64,000 bases of DNA, taken from positions 1 to 64,000 of IMG/VR virus record IMGVR_UViG_3300029448_000014. The stretch is one strand, 5' to 3'. This stretch comes from a virus. The stretch's first letter is position 1, and each line of letters opens with the position of its first letter. Positions 55,008-62,870 of this stretch are shown here, in pieces. The notes beneath the pieces are model-generated. The model made no database searches and was not told where the DNA came from. It saw only the letters and a program-made list of their open reading frames with translations. The position numbers and the translations under genes are program-made.

Positions 55008-56222
55008 ATGGCCATAAAGCGTACTAATTACAGCCGGATACACCAGTTAATATTACAAAATCAATCTAAAAAGGCACCAAAACGACCAGAGGGTTTTACG
55101 AAATCAAAAACTGAACTAGCCAAAGAGAAGGCTGCAGCATATAATAACAAAGAAGAAGCTAAGAAGAAGGCTTTTGCACTTAGGTCGCAAAAACAAGATC
55201 CCAAGGCAAAAACTTTGCGGAAAGAGTCAGCCAAAGAAAAGGCTGTAGCATATAAAGGGAATTCAAATATTCAGGTTAAAGGTAACGATAATTCTAATAT
55301 TGGTAATAATTATAGTAACAATAATGGTCGATCACGACCTGTTGTTTCTCGACCAGTAGTCCAACCTCCAGAGAACAATAGACCTGTACAACAACCAAGC
55401 GTTGATACTAGTACTCCTAGGAAACAACTCAGTGGTGGTTATGGTAATTATGAAGAATGGAGCAAGAATAGATTCCAAATGCGCACCGCGGACTGGCAAG
55501 ATTATGATAACGATGGTATAGACAATAGAGATCAAGCTGGTCCCGGTCAACCTCGTTTTAGTGATTATGTAGATGGCAAACCACCATCCTCGGGAAATGA
55601 TCAGCTATCTCAAGATCAAGGGCTGGATCGCGTCGCCTTCGCGAAGGAGATGCCTAATAGGGAATCTGCACAAAAAAGATACAGGGAATCAATGCAACAA
55701 TTCAAAGATCAGTACACTTCTAATTTAAAGAGGAGAGGCGTTGGAAATAAATCCACGAATATTGATGTAACAGGAAACAACAATAGCAATGTAGGAAATG
55801 ACTATAGTAATAACACAACTAATCAAAACGATTACAGTGTGAATATTTCAGGCAACAATCGTGGAAGATATGGTGGTTTCAGCAATATGCAGGGTGCTGC
55901 TGCCTATTCAGCATTAAACAATAATCAGTCACGACGCTCAAACAGTGAACTAAGTGGAAGTACTCGTGCAGCTCAAGCATCGGAAGATGCTGACAGGATT
56001 GTTGACGGAAGGGGACGTGCTAAAAGATTGTATAATATGACTGGTTTTGACCAAAATTATTGGCGCTCAAAAGCAGACGCTCAGCAGAATTTCTACTTAG
56101 GTGACATATTTAAAATGAACTTAGGTGATTATAAGTTACCATCGCCACCATCTAATCCTTTTGACAACGATAAGACAGATAAATATTACGATGATGCTAT
56201 AGAGAGGATAGAGAACATCTAA
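55008..56222 (+). CDS. Asn-rich repetitive protein
   Basis: 404 residues. Two copies of a unit of about 20 residues (IQVKGNDNSNIGNNYSNNNG and IDVTGNNNSNVGNDYSNNTT), Lys-rich N-terminus, Gln/Arg/Asn-rich middle. Such (N-x-S-N-I-G) units are reminiscent of stacked beta-helix or adhesin segments. It lies between terminase and portal, an odd place for a fibre. Not recognised. Confidence 0.6.
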   Translation: MAIKRTNYSRIHQLILQNQSKKAPKRPEGFTKSKTELAKEKAAAYNNKEEAKKKAFALRSQKQDPKAKTLRKESAKEKAVAYKGNSNIQVKGNDNSNIGNNYSNNNGRSRPVVSRPVVQPPENNRPVQQPSVDTSTPRKQLSGGYGNYEEWSKNRFQMRTADWQDYDNDGIDNRDQAGPGQPRFSDYVDGKPPSSGNDQLSQDQGLDRVAFAKEMPNRESAQKRYRESMQQFKDQYTSNLKRRGVGNKSTNIDVTGNNNSNVGNDYSNNTTNQNDYSVNISGNNRGRYGGFSNMQGAAAYSALNNNQSRRSNSELSGSTRAAQASEDADRIVDGRGRAKRLYNMTGFDQNYWRSKADAQQNFYLGDIFKMNLGDYKLPSPPSNPFDNDKTDKYYDDAIERIENI

Positions 56223-56265
56223 TGACTACTGACGCTAGACTTAATAATATAATTATGAAATAAAG

Positions 56266-58518
56266 ATGTCTAACAATAATGCTCAGTTTCAGGAGATTTT
56301 GAATGCAGCAAAAGAGAAACGTGGTGATTTACCAGTAGACACAATGATTGTGTCATCACATCTTGCGCAAATGCGTTTGTTCATTCTTCGTCGAGGCGTA
56401 GAGTTTTTCTGTGATCAAGATACATATGGTGATCGACGAGAATTCTTAAGTAAGGTTTATGAGAGCAATATGCTCGAAATGAAGCTTGATAGCATCATTG
56501 ATTATTTCTTGTGTGATGGTCAAGGTCTATTTTATTTCAGACCTTCAGGAGATACATATCAACTTTTATATTTTCCAAAGGATAGTTACAGGTGTTATCG
56601 CGATCAAGTTAATGATATTGAACATGTCGAGCTTATCTATACCTTTGCTGTAAAAGAGCCAAGCATGATGGACGCATATGCCACGCCTGGCCAGCGCGGC
56701 GGAAGAAAAAAATATATCAAGCTTAAGGTCTATAAAGATCGAATTGAACAAACTATCTCAAATGAAAAGATAGAGTTTGAGAATTCTGGTGGTGCAATGA
56801 TGATGCAGCAGCCAGGTCAAACCGAGACACTTAGTAATAGCCTTGGATTTATCCCTGCCGTTGAAGTATTTAACCATTTGGATTGTACAGGCGAATCCAC
56901 AGGTACAGGTGAGTTCGATTGGATGTCTAATCAAATCTTGTTCCACGACGAGCTAGTACGAAATGTGCGTAAGAACATGAAGTTCTTCGGCAACCCCACA
57001 TTGGTATCTAGCCGGCCACGACACGACATTCTTGAGAGTGGCGATGAAGGTGCAATGCGACCAACCATCAGCTCACAAGCTGGATTTTACGCGATGGATA
57101 GGCCTAGCACTCGCACTAGTCAACCAGGTTTCAGTGCAGGTGCTGATGGACAAATCAAAGTGCCAAGGGTGATTGCAAATCTTGAGCCAACTGACCGTGT
57201 CTCATACATGACACCTGATGCAGTCAGTGGTGATCAGAACATGTACGTTAAACAGTACAGGTCTGAAATTCGTTTAGCACTCGGTGGAGTTGATGACCTT
57301 GACTTCAATATGGCATCTTCTGCTTATGAAATGAAGTCTTTATACGGTAGATGCGCAGCTACTGCAGAGAAGAAAGCGAAAGCACTTTTTGAGTTTGGAC
57401 TGTGTAAGTTGTTTGCATTAATGATTCAGCATGAAGAATACCTGTTTGAACAGTCATTTGCTACAGCAATGGGGCTAGTGAATCCAGAACCACCCCTAGA
57501 AGAACAGTTCGAAAGTACTGAAGACTTTGAACAGGCACTACTTGCTTATCAACAGGAACAGAAAAATTTCTTAGATACAAGAGCTCAATTGTTTTCTGCT
57601 AGTATTGAGTCAGGTAATATACCTAATGGGGTTATTGGACTAATCCCAGATGGCAGTAGCAAAGTTAATTGGCGCTGGACCGGAGAAATTTTCGAAGAGG
57701 ATTCCCAAGGCATTCTAAATAACAGTATTGTCGTAAGGAACCTACAAGAATTAGGTGTTGATTCTATTGAGGCACTTAAGTATCTCTTCCCCAGTAAAAC
57801 TGATGAAGAACGCGCTGCTATGTTAACTGGATATCCATTTAGGATGGTTCAGCAGTCACAACAAGCTTTCAATACATTCATACAGATGCTTGGTCAGTTG
57901 TATCAATTGCCGCATCCACAAATGCCCAATCAGCCATTAGCAGCTGACCCGAATCTTGATATCACAGGGTTCCTATATAGATCACTAGAGTTTTTACGTA
58001 AGGAGTTAAGTTACAGTGGAAAGTACAAGTCCGATGATGGCGAGCAACGCCCCAACAAGCTCAGCGACGCCGACCGTAAGCGCGCCAAGCTTGGCCTCCC
58101 AACCAGGGATGAGCGCCCCGTCCAGTTACCAGGCAGCACCCCAGGTAACACCCCAGGCACCAACGGGTTACCAGCCAATGGCGGCCCAGCAGGCTTCGGC
58201 GGCCCCGGCAGCAGCAGCCAATCCTTGGCAGGAAGCGTTCCAGGCACTGAGCGCAAGCCTGAATACGCCTCAAGCATCCCCGGCCCCGGCGTCGTACTCG
58301 GCGTATCAAACACCGACAGCACAGAGCAATACCCAGGCCAGTTGGGGCTATCAACCCCAGCAGGAATTGGTAAGTCAGGCTCAGCAGACCTACGCTCCGC
58401 AAGCTTCAACCCAGGGTTATTCGGCCCAGGAGCTCAGCCAAATCCAGCAGCTGGTCAGCCAGCAACAACAGGCAGCGCAGGCTCAGTATCTAAGCCAAGG
58501 CGCAAGCGATCCAAGTGA
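56266..58518 (+). CDS. portal protein, C-terminal extension overlapping scaffold
   Basis: 750 residues. Recognised as a portal by position directly after the terminase and by the core LGGVDDLDFNMASSAYEMKS, DTYQLLYFPKDSYRCYRD, and large alpha-helical C-terminal half. The core ends about residue 585. The last 165 residues, Pro/Gly/Ser-rich (GSTPGNTPGTNGLPANGGPA) and ending with KPRRKRSK, are read from the same DNA as the scaffold start in another frame (58016-58518). Portal identification is inferred from context and size. Confidence 0.7.
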   Translation: MSNNNAQFQEILNAAKEKRGDLPVDTMIVSSHLAQMRLFILRRGVEFFCDQDTYGDRREFLSKVYESNMLEMKLDSIIDYFLCDGQGLFYFRPSGDTYQLLYFPKDSYRCYRDQVNDIEHVELIYTFAVKEPSMMDAYATPGQRGGRKKYIKLKVYKDRIEQTISNEKIEFENSGGAMMMQQPGQTETLSNSLGFIPAVEVFNHLDCTGESTGTGEFDWMSNQILFHDELVRNVRKNMKFFGNPTLVSSRPRHDILESGDEGAMRPTISSQAGFYAMDRPSTRTSQPGFSAGADGQIKVPRVIANLEPTDRVSYMTPDAVSGDQNMYVKQYRSEIRLALGGVDDLDFNMASSAYEMKSLYGRCAATAEKKAKALFEFGLCKLFALMIQHEEYLFEQSFATAMGLVNPEPPLEEQFESTEDFEQALLAYQQEQKNFLDTRAQLFSASIESGNIPNGVIGLIPDGSSKVNWRWTGEIFEEDSQGILNNSIVVRNLQELGVDSIEALKYLFPSKTDEERAAMLTGYPFRMVQQSQQAFNTFIQMLGQLYQLPHPQMPNQPLAADPNLDITGFLYRSLEFLRKELSYSGKYKSDDGEQRPNKLSDADRKRAKLGLPTRDERPVQLPGSTPGNTPGTNGLPANGGPAGFGGPGSSSQSLAGSVPGTERKPEYASSIPGPGVVLGVSNTDSTEQYPGQLGLSTPAGIGKSGSADLRSASFNPGLFGPGAQPNPAAGQPATTGSAGSVSKPRRKRSK

Positions 58519-59050
58519 TTCTTACCTCAGTCAGATTTCTGACGTAAGTCTTGAAGTACTTGAGCACTTTGGGTCCGAAGCACCAGCTCTACTCAATAAC
58601 TATGCCTGTGCTGTAGAAGATGCACTAATTGAACAGGTTGGCCGTAACGGCACAATGAACCTGATGCTTGATGCAGCTTCAGAAGAACGTGCAGCAATGA
58701 ATATCATGCTGACCAATCCTGATGTTTTGTCTGATTACGTCAATGGCTTCTTTGGTCAAGAAGGTCCTTATCCAGTTCCGACTGCTGCTGAAACAGCCGC
58801 AATTAACGAGCAACAGGCACGTGAACAGTTTGCACAAGAAATTGCTCAACAGGAAGAGCGTGGAGTTCCTACAAACTTCCAACGCCCTGTAATGGATATG
58901 CCTACACCAGGTCGTCAACAAAGCGCATCCACCTCCTTCTGGGGTGACTTCAGCGCTCTGATGGATAACAACCCTGAAAACGCATGGCAGTACCTTTCCG
59001 GTGCACCTGCTCAGGCTTTCCAAAGCAAAATGCTTGTCCAAGACTACTGA
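58016..59050 (+). CDS. scaffold protein, N-terminus overlaps portal by 503 nt
   Basis: 344 residues. The N-terminal 165 residues are Ala/Pro/Gln/Ser-rich and disordered; residues from about 170 on are helical and acidic (LSQISDVSLEVLEHFGSEAP), as in T7-type scaffolds, and the gene precedes the capsid. The first 503 nt also encode the portal C-terminus in another frame. The overlapped DNA is much more GC-rich than the neighbours, a sign that both frames are constrained. Start at ATG 58016 follows TTACAGTGGAA; a later start would reduce the overlap but lose the typical scaffold N-tail. Confidence 0.7.
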   Translation: MESTSPMMASNAPTSSATPTVSAPSLASQPGMSAPSSYQAAPQVTPQAPTGYQPMAAQQASAAPAAAANPWQEAFQALSASLNTPQASPAPASYSAYQTPTAQSNTQASWGYQPQQELVSQAQQTYAPQASTQGYSAQELSQIQQLVSQQQQAAQAQYLSQGASDPSDSYLSQISDVSLEVLEHFGSEAPALLNNYACAVEDALIEQVGRNGTMNLMLDAASEERAAMNIMLTNPDVLSDYVNGFFGQEGPYPVPTAAETAAINEQQAREQFAQEIAQQEERGVPTNFQRPVMDMPTPGRQQSASTSFWGDFSALMDNNPENAWQYLSGAPAQAFQSKMLVQDY

Positions 59051-59061
59051 TAAATAACTGT

Positions 59062-59093
59062 AGGGGGGTTACTTAAAGTAGTCCCCTTTCCTT
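59062..59093 (+). terminator. rho-independent terminator after scaffold
   Basis: Stem GGGG-x2-TACTT / AAGTA-x2-CCCC around a short loop, followed by TTTCCTTT, 11 nt after the scaffold stop. It differs from the GTTA-loop family and is the only clear one in the late block. It would reduce transcription into the sigma factor region. Confidence 0.65.
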
Positions 59094-59157
59094 TAATAAG
59101 ACAAATCCTTATTTAAAGATATGTTATTACAATAGAACTATAGATTGTTGATTAAAA

Positions 59158-59649
59158 ATGGCACAACGTATTTCTCAATTACCAAGTGAAGCTATTCCTT
59201 TTGCACAGGAAGCTCTGCCTTATTCCTCAGTAGCACAAGGCATTGGTGCAATGACTTTGCCTAATGTAGGTATGAAGAATATTCAAGACGGTGGAGCCTA
59301 TACAAAGTTGCAAGTTAACCCTCAAGGTCAACGTATGCAACAGCAGCAAATGCAAGAAGTACAGCAGAATGCCCTTGCACAACAAGGACAGATGGCAGCA
59401 GCGGCATCAGGTCTAGTAGATAAAGCGTTACTAGAGCAAAGTAATGCAGATTATAAAGCTCAGATTGGAATGAACAGCTATATTGCAAACATTATGGATT
59501 TAACTGATAGTGGTATGGCAACAAGAGAAATGGGTAATCCCGTGTTGTTTGACAAACGTATGAATGATATTGCTGTTAATCGTGCAATAGCTTCAATGCA
59601 AGCGGCAGAACTTGGACAACTTCAAGCAGAGGCTGGACGCTACAGTTAA
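59158..59649 (+). CDS. hypothetical Gln/Ala/Met-rich protein
   Basis: 163 residues, helical with Gln/Ala/Met-rich stretch (QMQEVQQNALAQQGQMAAAA), resembling virion-associated helical proteins. TATAGA-like -10 sequence lies upstream. Not recognised. Confidence 0.55.
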   Translation: MAQRISQLPSEAIPFAQEALPYSSVAQGIGAMTLPNVGMKNIQDGGAYTKLQVNPQGQRMQQQQMQEVQQNALAQQGQMAAAASGLVDKALLEQSNADYKAQIGMNSYIANIMDLTDSGMATREMGNPVLFDKRMNDIAVNRAIASMQAAELGQLQAEAGRYS

Positions 59650-59694
59650 AGAATTTATTAGAATATACAGATAGGTGTATAGACGGTAAAACTT

Positions 59695-59985
59695 GTGCGA
59701 TTAGCTGGTCAAAATGCAGATGCAAATCCAGAAGTATTCCAAACTATATGGAAGCATCTGAGGACTGATGGTGTGCCTGATCAGGCTGCTAATCAGATGA
59801 CAGCTGAGATGCTGACACATGGAGAAGACTTTGAGAGCTCAGTAGAGAAGTATCAACAATACGAAGACAACTATAAGTCAAAAGGTTTTAACGAGCATGC
59901 TGCACAAGCAATGGCCGTTGAAGCATTAGAGGGAAGAGAAGAGGCACCTTCAGAATCAATTAGGTTTGCAAGGATTAATTTTTAG
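59695..59985 (+). CDS. hypothetical acidic protein (96 aa)
   Basis: 96 residues from GTG 59695, helical and acidic (KYQQYEDNYKSKGFNEHAAQ; EALEGREEAPSESI). Just upstream of the sigma promoter. Not recognised. Confidence 0.55.
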   Translation: MRLAGQNADANPEVFQTIWKHLRTDGVPDQAANQMTAEMLTHGEDFESSVEKYQQYEDNYKSKGFNEHAAQAMAVEALEGREEAPSESIRFARINF

Positions 59986-59987
59986 TG

Positions 59988-60017
59988 TTGACAATAGTAA
60001 GAATTAGGGGCTATAGT
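59988..60017 (+). promoter_or_regulatory. consensus sigma70 promoter of the sigma factor gene
   Basis: -35 TTGACA (59988-59993), 18-nt spacer, -10 TATAGT (60012-60017), 23 nt before the sigma start. The -35 is perfect and the -10 has five of six consensus bases. It would be read by the host housekeeping sigma factor, allowing the phage sigma gene to be expressed independently of phage-made factors. Confidence 0.75.
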
Positions 60018-60040
60018 TAGTACATAGGCGAGTCATTTAT

Positions 60041-60982
60041 ATGTCAAACATAAAACTATCAGGGGACTCAGTTCGTTCATACTTGCGTGATATTGGGCGG
60101 ATTCCACTGCTAGAGCATGAAGAAGAAATCTTGCTAGGACGCAAGGTCCAACGACTGATGGAGATAAAAGAGATTGAAAAAGAAATGGTGATTAAGGATC
60201 AAGATGATTTGGCTAGGATCCTTGGTATTGGCAATAAGGAACTGAAACGTCAACTGAGAGAGGGTGAAAAGGCAAAAGAAAAAATGGTGACTGCAAACCT
60301 AAGGTTGGTTGTCAGTGTTGCCAAGAAATATACCAAACGCAATATGGAGCTATTAGACATAATTCAGGAAGGGACAATTGGCCTCGTTCGTGGGGTTGAG
60401 AAATTTGATCCTGGTCGTGGCTATAAATTCAGCACTTATGCTTACTGGTGGATTCGACAAGGAATTACAAGAGCTATTGCAGAAAAATCACGAGCTATAC
60501 GGTTGCCAATTCATGTAACAGAGAACCTCAATAAACTCAAGAAAGCTCAGCGTGAATTAAGTCAAATTAATGGAGAAATGCCAACGGTTTATCAAGTTGC
60601 TGAGTACCTCGACTATTCAGTTGATGAGATCAAAGATCTTATGTGTAAGGCACGTCAACCTACGTCACTTGAAATTAAAATTGGTGAAAACCGAGATACA
60701 GCATTAATTGATCTGCTTGAAGATGAGACGCAGCTACCGGAGATGTTGATGGAGCGCCAAGCGATCAAAGAGGATATGAGAGCAGTAATTTCCGAATTAC
60801 CTGAAATGCAAGCTGCCGTTATCAGGATGAGATACGGTATCGGGGAGGAAGTGTTTGAGCCAATGTCAATGACTGCAATTGGCCAAGTGCTTAATATGAG
60901 CCGTGACCGGGTGCGGACTCTAGAAAATAAAGCTCTTAAATTTATACGTGAGTGTCCTGATACGTTAATTGCACATCTTTAA
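60041..60982 (+). CDS. host-type RNA polymerase sigma factor (sigma70, group 2)
   Basis: 313 residues, cyanobacterial RpoD-like. Region 1.2: DSVRSYLRDIGRIPLLEHEE. Region 2: ANLRLVVSVAKKYTKRNMEL, DIIQEGTIGLVRGVEKFDPG, YAYWWIRQGITRAI (-10 recognition). Region 3 spans about 165-230; region 4 has LNMSRDRVRTLENKAL, a helix-turn-helix for -35 binding. Group 2 factors are non-essential relatives of RpoD. It probably redirects host RNA polymerase to phage late promoters. It stands next to the capsid gene, with its own promoter. Confidence 0.9.
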   Translation: MSNIKLSGDSVRSYLRDIGRIPLLEHEEEILLGRKVQRLMEIKEIEKEMVIKDQDDLARILGIGNKELKRQLREGEKAKEKMVTANLRLVVSVAKKYTKRNMELLDIIQEGTIGLVRGVEKFDPGRGYKFSTYAYWWIRQGITRAIAEKSRAIRLPIHVTENLNKLKKAQRELSQINGEMPTVYQVAEYLDYSVDEIKDLMCKARQPTSLEIKIGENRDTALIDLLEDETQLPEMLMERQAIKEDMRAVISELPEMQAAVIRMRYGIGEEVFEPMSMTAIGQVLNMSRDRVRTLENKALKFIRECPDTLIAHL

Positions 60983-61011
60983 TACAATAGAAAAAACAGC
61001 ATATATGGCAA

Positions 61012-61704
61012 ATGAATGTCACCAAAGAGATAAACAATAATTATATTGTTTATGGTGCAAGTGAGTACACTGCAAGCAAGGGACTTTCGGCCAGTAAACA
61101 GCTTAACTACGCCGCTGGTCCATCACTTACTAATCCTGAAAAACAGACGGTAAGTGTTATTCCGCATACGTTTAAGTATAAGGATAGTGTTGGCTTGATG
61201 GGGGCTGAAAACTATTTTACGAAGGTAATCCTTACTATTGCCGGTGATATTGTCAGATCTTGCTTTGAAGAAGAATATTGGTCATGTGCCAAAATAACAC
61301 CTGGAAGTGATGCATTAGATCCAAACTATAGTGGTGGAATTGTTGATTTCGGTAGTTTTGCAACTGTAAATACTTACGTTGAAGCTGTTGCCGCTGAGGA
61401 CAGTTTACCTTTTCTGCCAGGAGCAAGAGGGTTTCTTAGTGTTGATCTAAGCAACCTTAAGACTGGTAATGCATATGTAGATAAAGATCTAGATGTTCGT
61501 TTATACACAATGGATAGGGAAGAACATCCATTTGACAAAATGTATTTACAAGCCAATGATTATTTTTACATTGGCTTTCATGCACGAAATACTAAAAGGA
61601 TAAATTATGACATTGAATGCACGATTGGGACTGAACTCAGAAGCTATGATTCGATCGCGGATAAAACACTAATTATGAGGAAGATAAACTCAGGCTGTTA
61701 TTAG
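61012..61704 (+). CDS. hypothetical protein, likely virion component
   Basis: 230 residues, beta-rich (KTGNAYVDKDLDVRLYTMDR; DYFYIGFHARNTKRINYDIE), mixed charge. Position near the capsid suggests a head, neck or fibre protein. Not recognised. Converges with the Ig-like gene, sharing 4 nt. Confidence 0.55.
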   Translation: MNVTKEINNNYIVYGASEYTASKGLSASKQLNYAAGPSLTNPEKQTVSVIPHTFKYKDSVGLMGAENYFTKVILTIAGDIVRSCFEEEYWSCAKITPGSDALDPNYSGGIVDFGSFATVNTYVEAVAAEDSLPFLPGARGFLSVDLSNLKTGNAYVDKDLDVRLYTMDREEHPFDKMYLQANDYFYIGFHARNTKRINYDIECTIGTELRSYDSIADKTLIMRKINSGCY

Positions 61705-62387
61705 TCACTGTCTTCGTCGATCTCTACTGCTACTACACGGTATCCAGAAGGTGAAGCGTCACTCTCAGATATATCGTCAGATGAGATAGTACAGGTCACA
61801 CCAACGCTTGATGAACCAAGTACAACTTCCACTGTTTTGTTAGTGGTTTTTCCAGAAAAAGTGGCATTGCCAGTAAGAGTCCATTGATAGGTTAATTGTG
61901 ATGCATTACCATCATTTGAAGCAGTAAAGGTACAAACATCACCTTCCTTACCTGAGGAAGGACCACTTACATTAACTACACCAATTGACTTTGTTGTTGG
62001 ACGAACTGCTGCAGTTGGTGGAGTTACAGTCATAATTTTTCCGCCACTAATTTTGGGAAATACATAATGCTCAATGATCTGCTTATCTTCTGTAAACAGG
62101 GCTGCTCTAGCTACGCCATTACAGATATAGAAGTTAAAGTTAAAATTTCCGTCATGATCGATACGAATAGTTGACAGAGAACTTGCATCAATTGCTAACA
62201 GTACCGAATTTCCATCAACAGTAACTTTAAAAAGTGCGCAAGATGCATATTGAACACTACCCGCATTGACAGCCCACCACTTTTTAATAGGAAACTCAGT
62301 CCCACTCCTTGGACGTTGCAGCTTCATTTCTGTACCAGTATGCTTTTTAACTTCTTTAAAGCCTTTAAGCACAAGACTATCAGCCAT
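61701..62387 (-). CDS. protein with C-terminal Ig/PKD-like domain
   Basis: 228 residues in reverse orientation. The C-terminal half has the immunoglobulin-like pattern of phage decoration or adhesin domains: GKEGDVCTFTASNDGNASQL, YQWTLTGNATFSG, VTCTISSDDISES, with a Cys pair (177ish and 210ish). N-terminal half contains alternating strands. Phage Ig-like domains often sit on virion surfaces and spread horizontally. Orientation against its neighbours suggests a mobile module. Confidence 0.65.
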   Translation of the reverse strand: MADSLVLKGFKEVKKHTGTEMKLQRPRSGTEFPIKKWWAVNAGSVQYASCALFKVTVDGNSVLLAIDASSLSTIRIDHDGNFNFNFYICNGVARAALFTEDKQIIEHYVFPKISGGKIMTVTPPTAAVRPTTKSIGVVNVSGPSSGKEGDVCTFTASNDGNASQLTYQWTLTGNATFSGKTTNKTVEVVLGSSSVGVTCTISSDDISESDASPSGYRVVAVEIDEDSD

Positions 62388-62392
62388 CAGAT

Positions 62393-62764
62393 TTACATAT
62401 AACTTTCTTCTATTTTAGTCCATTTAAGATTGTCTATAGTGTTATTTAATTTATCACCATCAATATGCTTAATTCTGCTGCTTGTCCTATATTTACCGAG
62501 AGGTGTTGGTGGTGATTCAAGAAATGCCAAGGCGACTAACTTATGAACCGCAACTGTTATTGTTTGTTTGCGTCCTATACGTTGAGTTAGATTGACTTGT
62601 GAATAACCATTCTTATTTCTTCGAGCTTTAAGGATACGTTCAACAATTCCCTTGGTACTTTTGACTTCTCCTAAACAGTTCACATAGTACTCAATACAAC
62701 ACTCAAAGCCTGGCAGTAAATGTATCGGCTTCCAAACACTGTCATCTATAAATTCCATTACCAT
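62393..62764 (-). CDS. NUMOD4/HNH homing endonuclease
   Basis: 123 residues. NUMOD4 part: SVWKPIHLLPGFECCIEYYV then NCLGEVKSTKG (DNA-binding motif); HNH part: VHKLVALAFLESPP and IKHIDGDKLNNTIDNLKWT (H..D...NN...NL.W). Typical free-standing homing endonuclease of phages, here beside the capsid gene. It and the Ig-like gene are both reversed relative to neighbours, consistent with insertion. Confidence 0.85.
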   Translation of the reverse strand: MVMEFIDDSVWKPIHLLPGFECCIEYYVNCLGEVKSTKGIVERILKARRNKNGYSQVNLTQRIGRKQTITVAVHKLVALAFLESPPTPLGKYRTSSRIKHIDGDKLNNTIDNLKWTKIEESYM

Positions 62765-62870
62765 AATATTTTGGGGTTCTATTAATAAATACTAGCAATT
62801 ATTATTAATATCTAATTATGTGGCTAAGTCGAAGTCACTTATATAACTATTAGTTTGGAGTTACGATCCT

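Noticed and set aside
58011-58409. - strand ORFs (132 and 113 residues) across the portal/scaffold overlap
   Set aside because: They arise because the overlapping GC-rich DNA has few stop codons in any frame; they oppose the operon and have no start signal.
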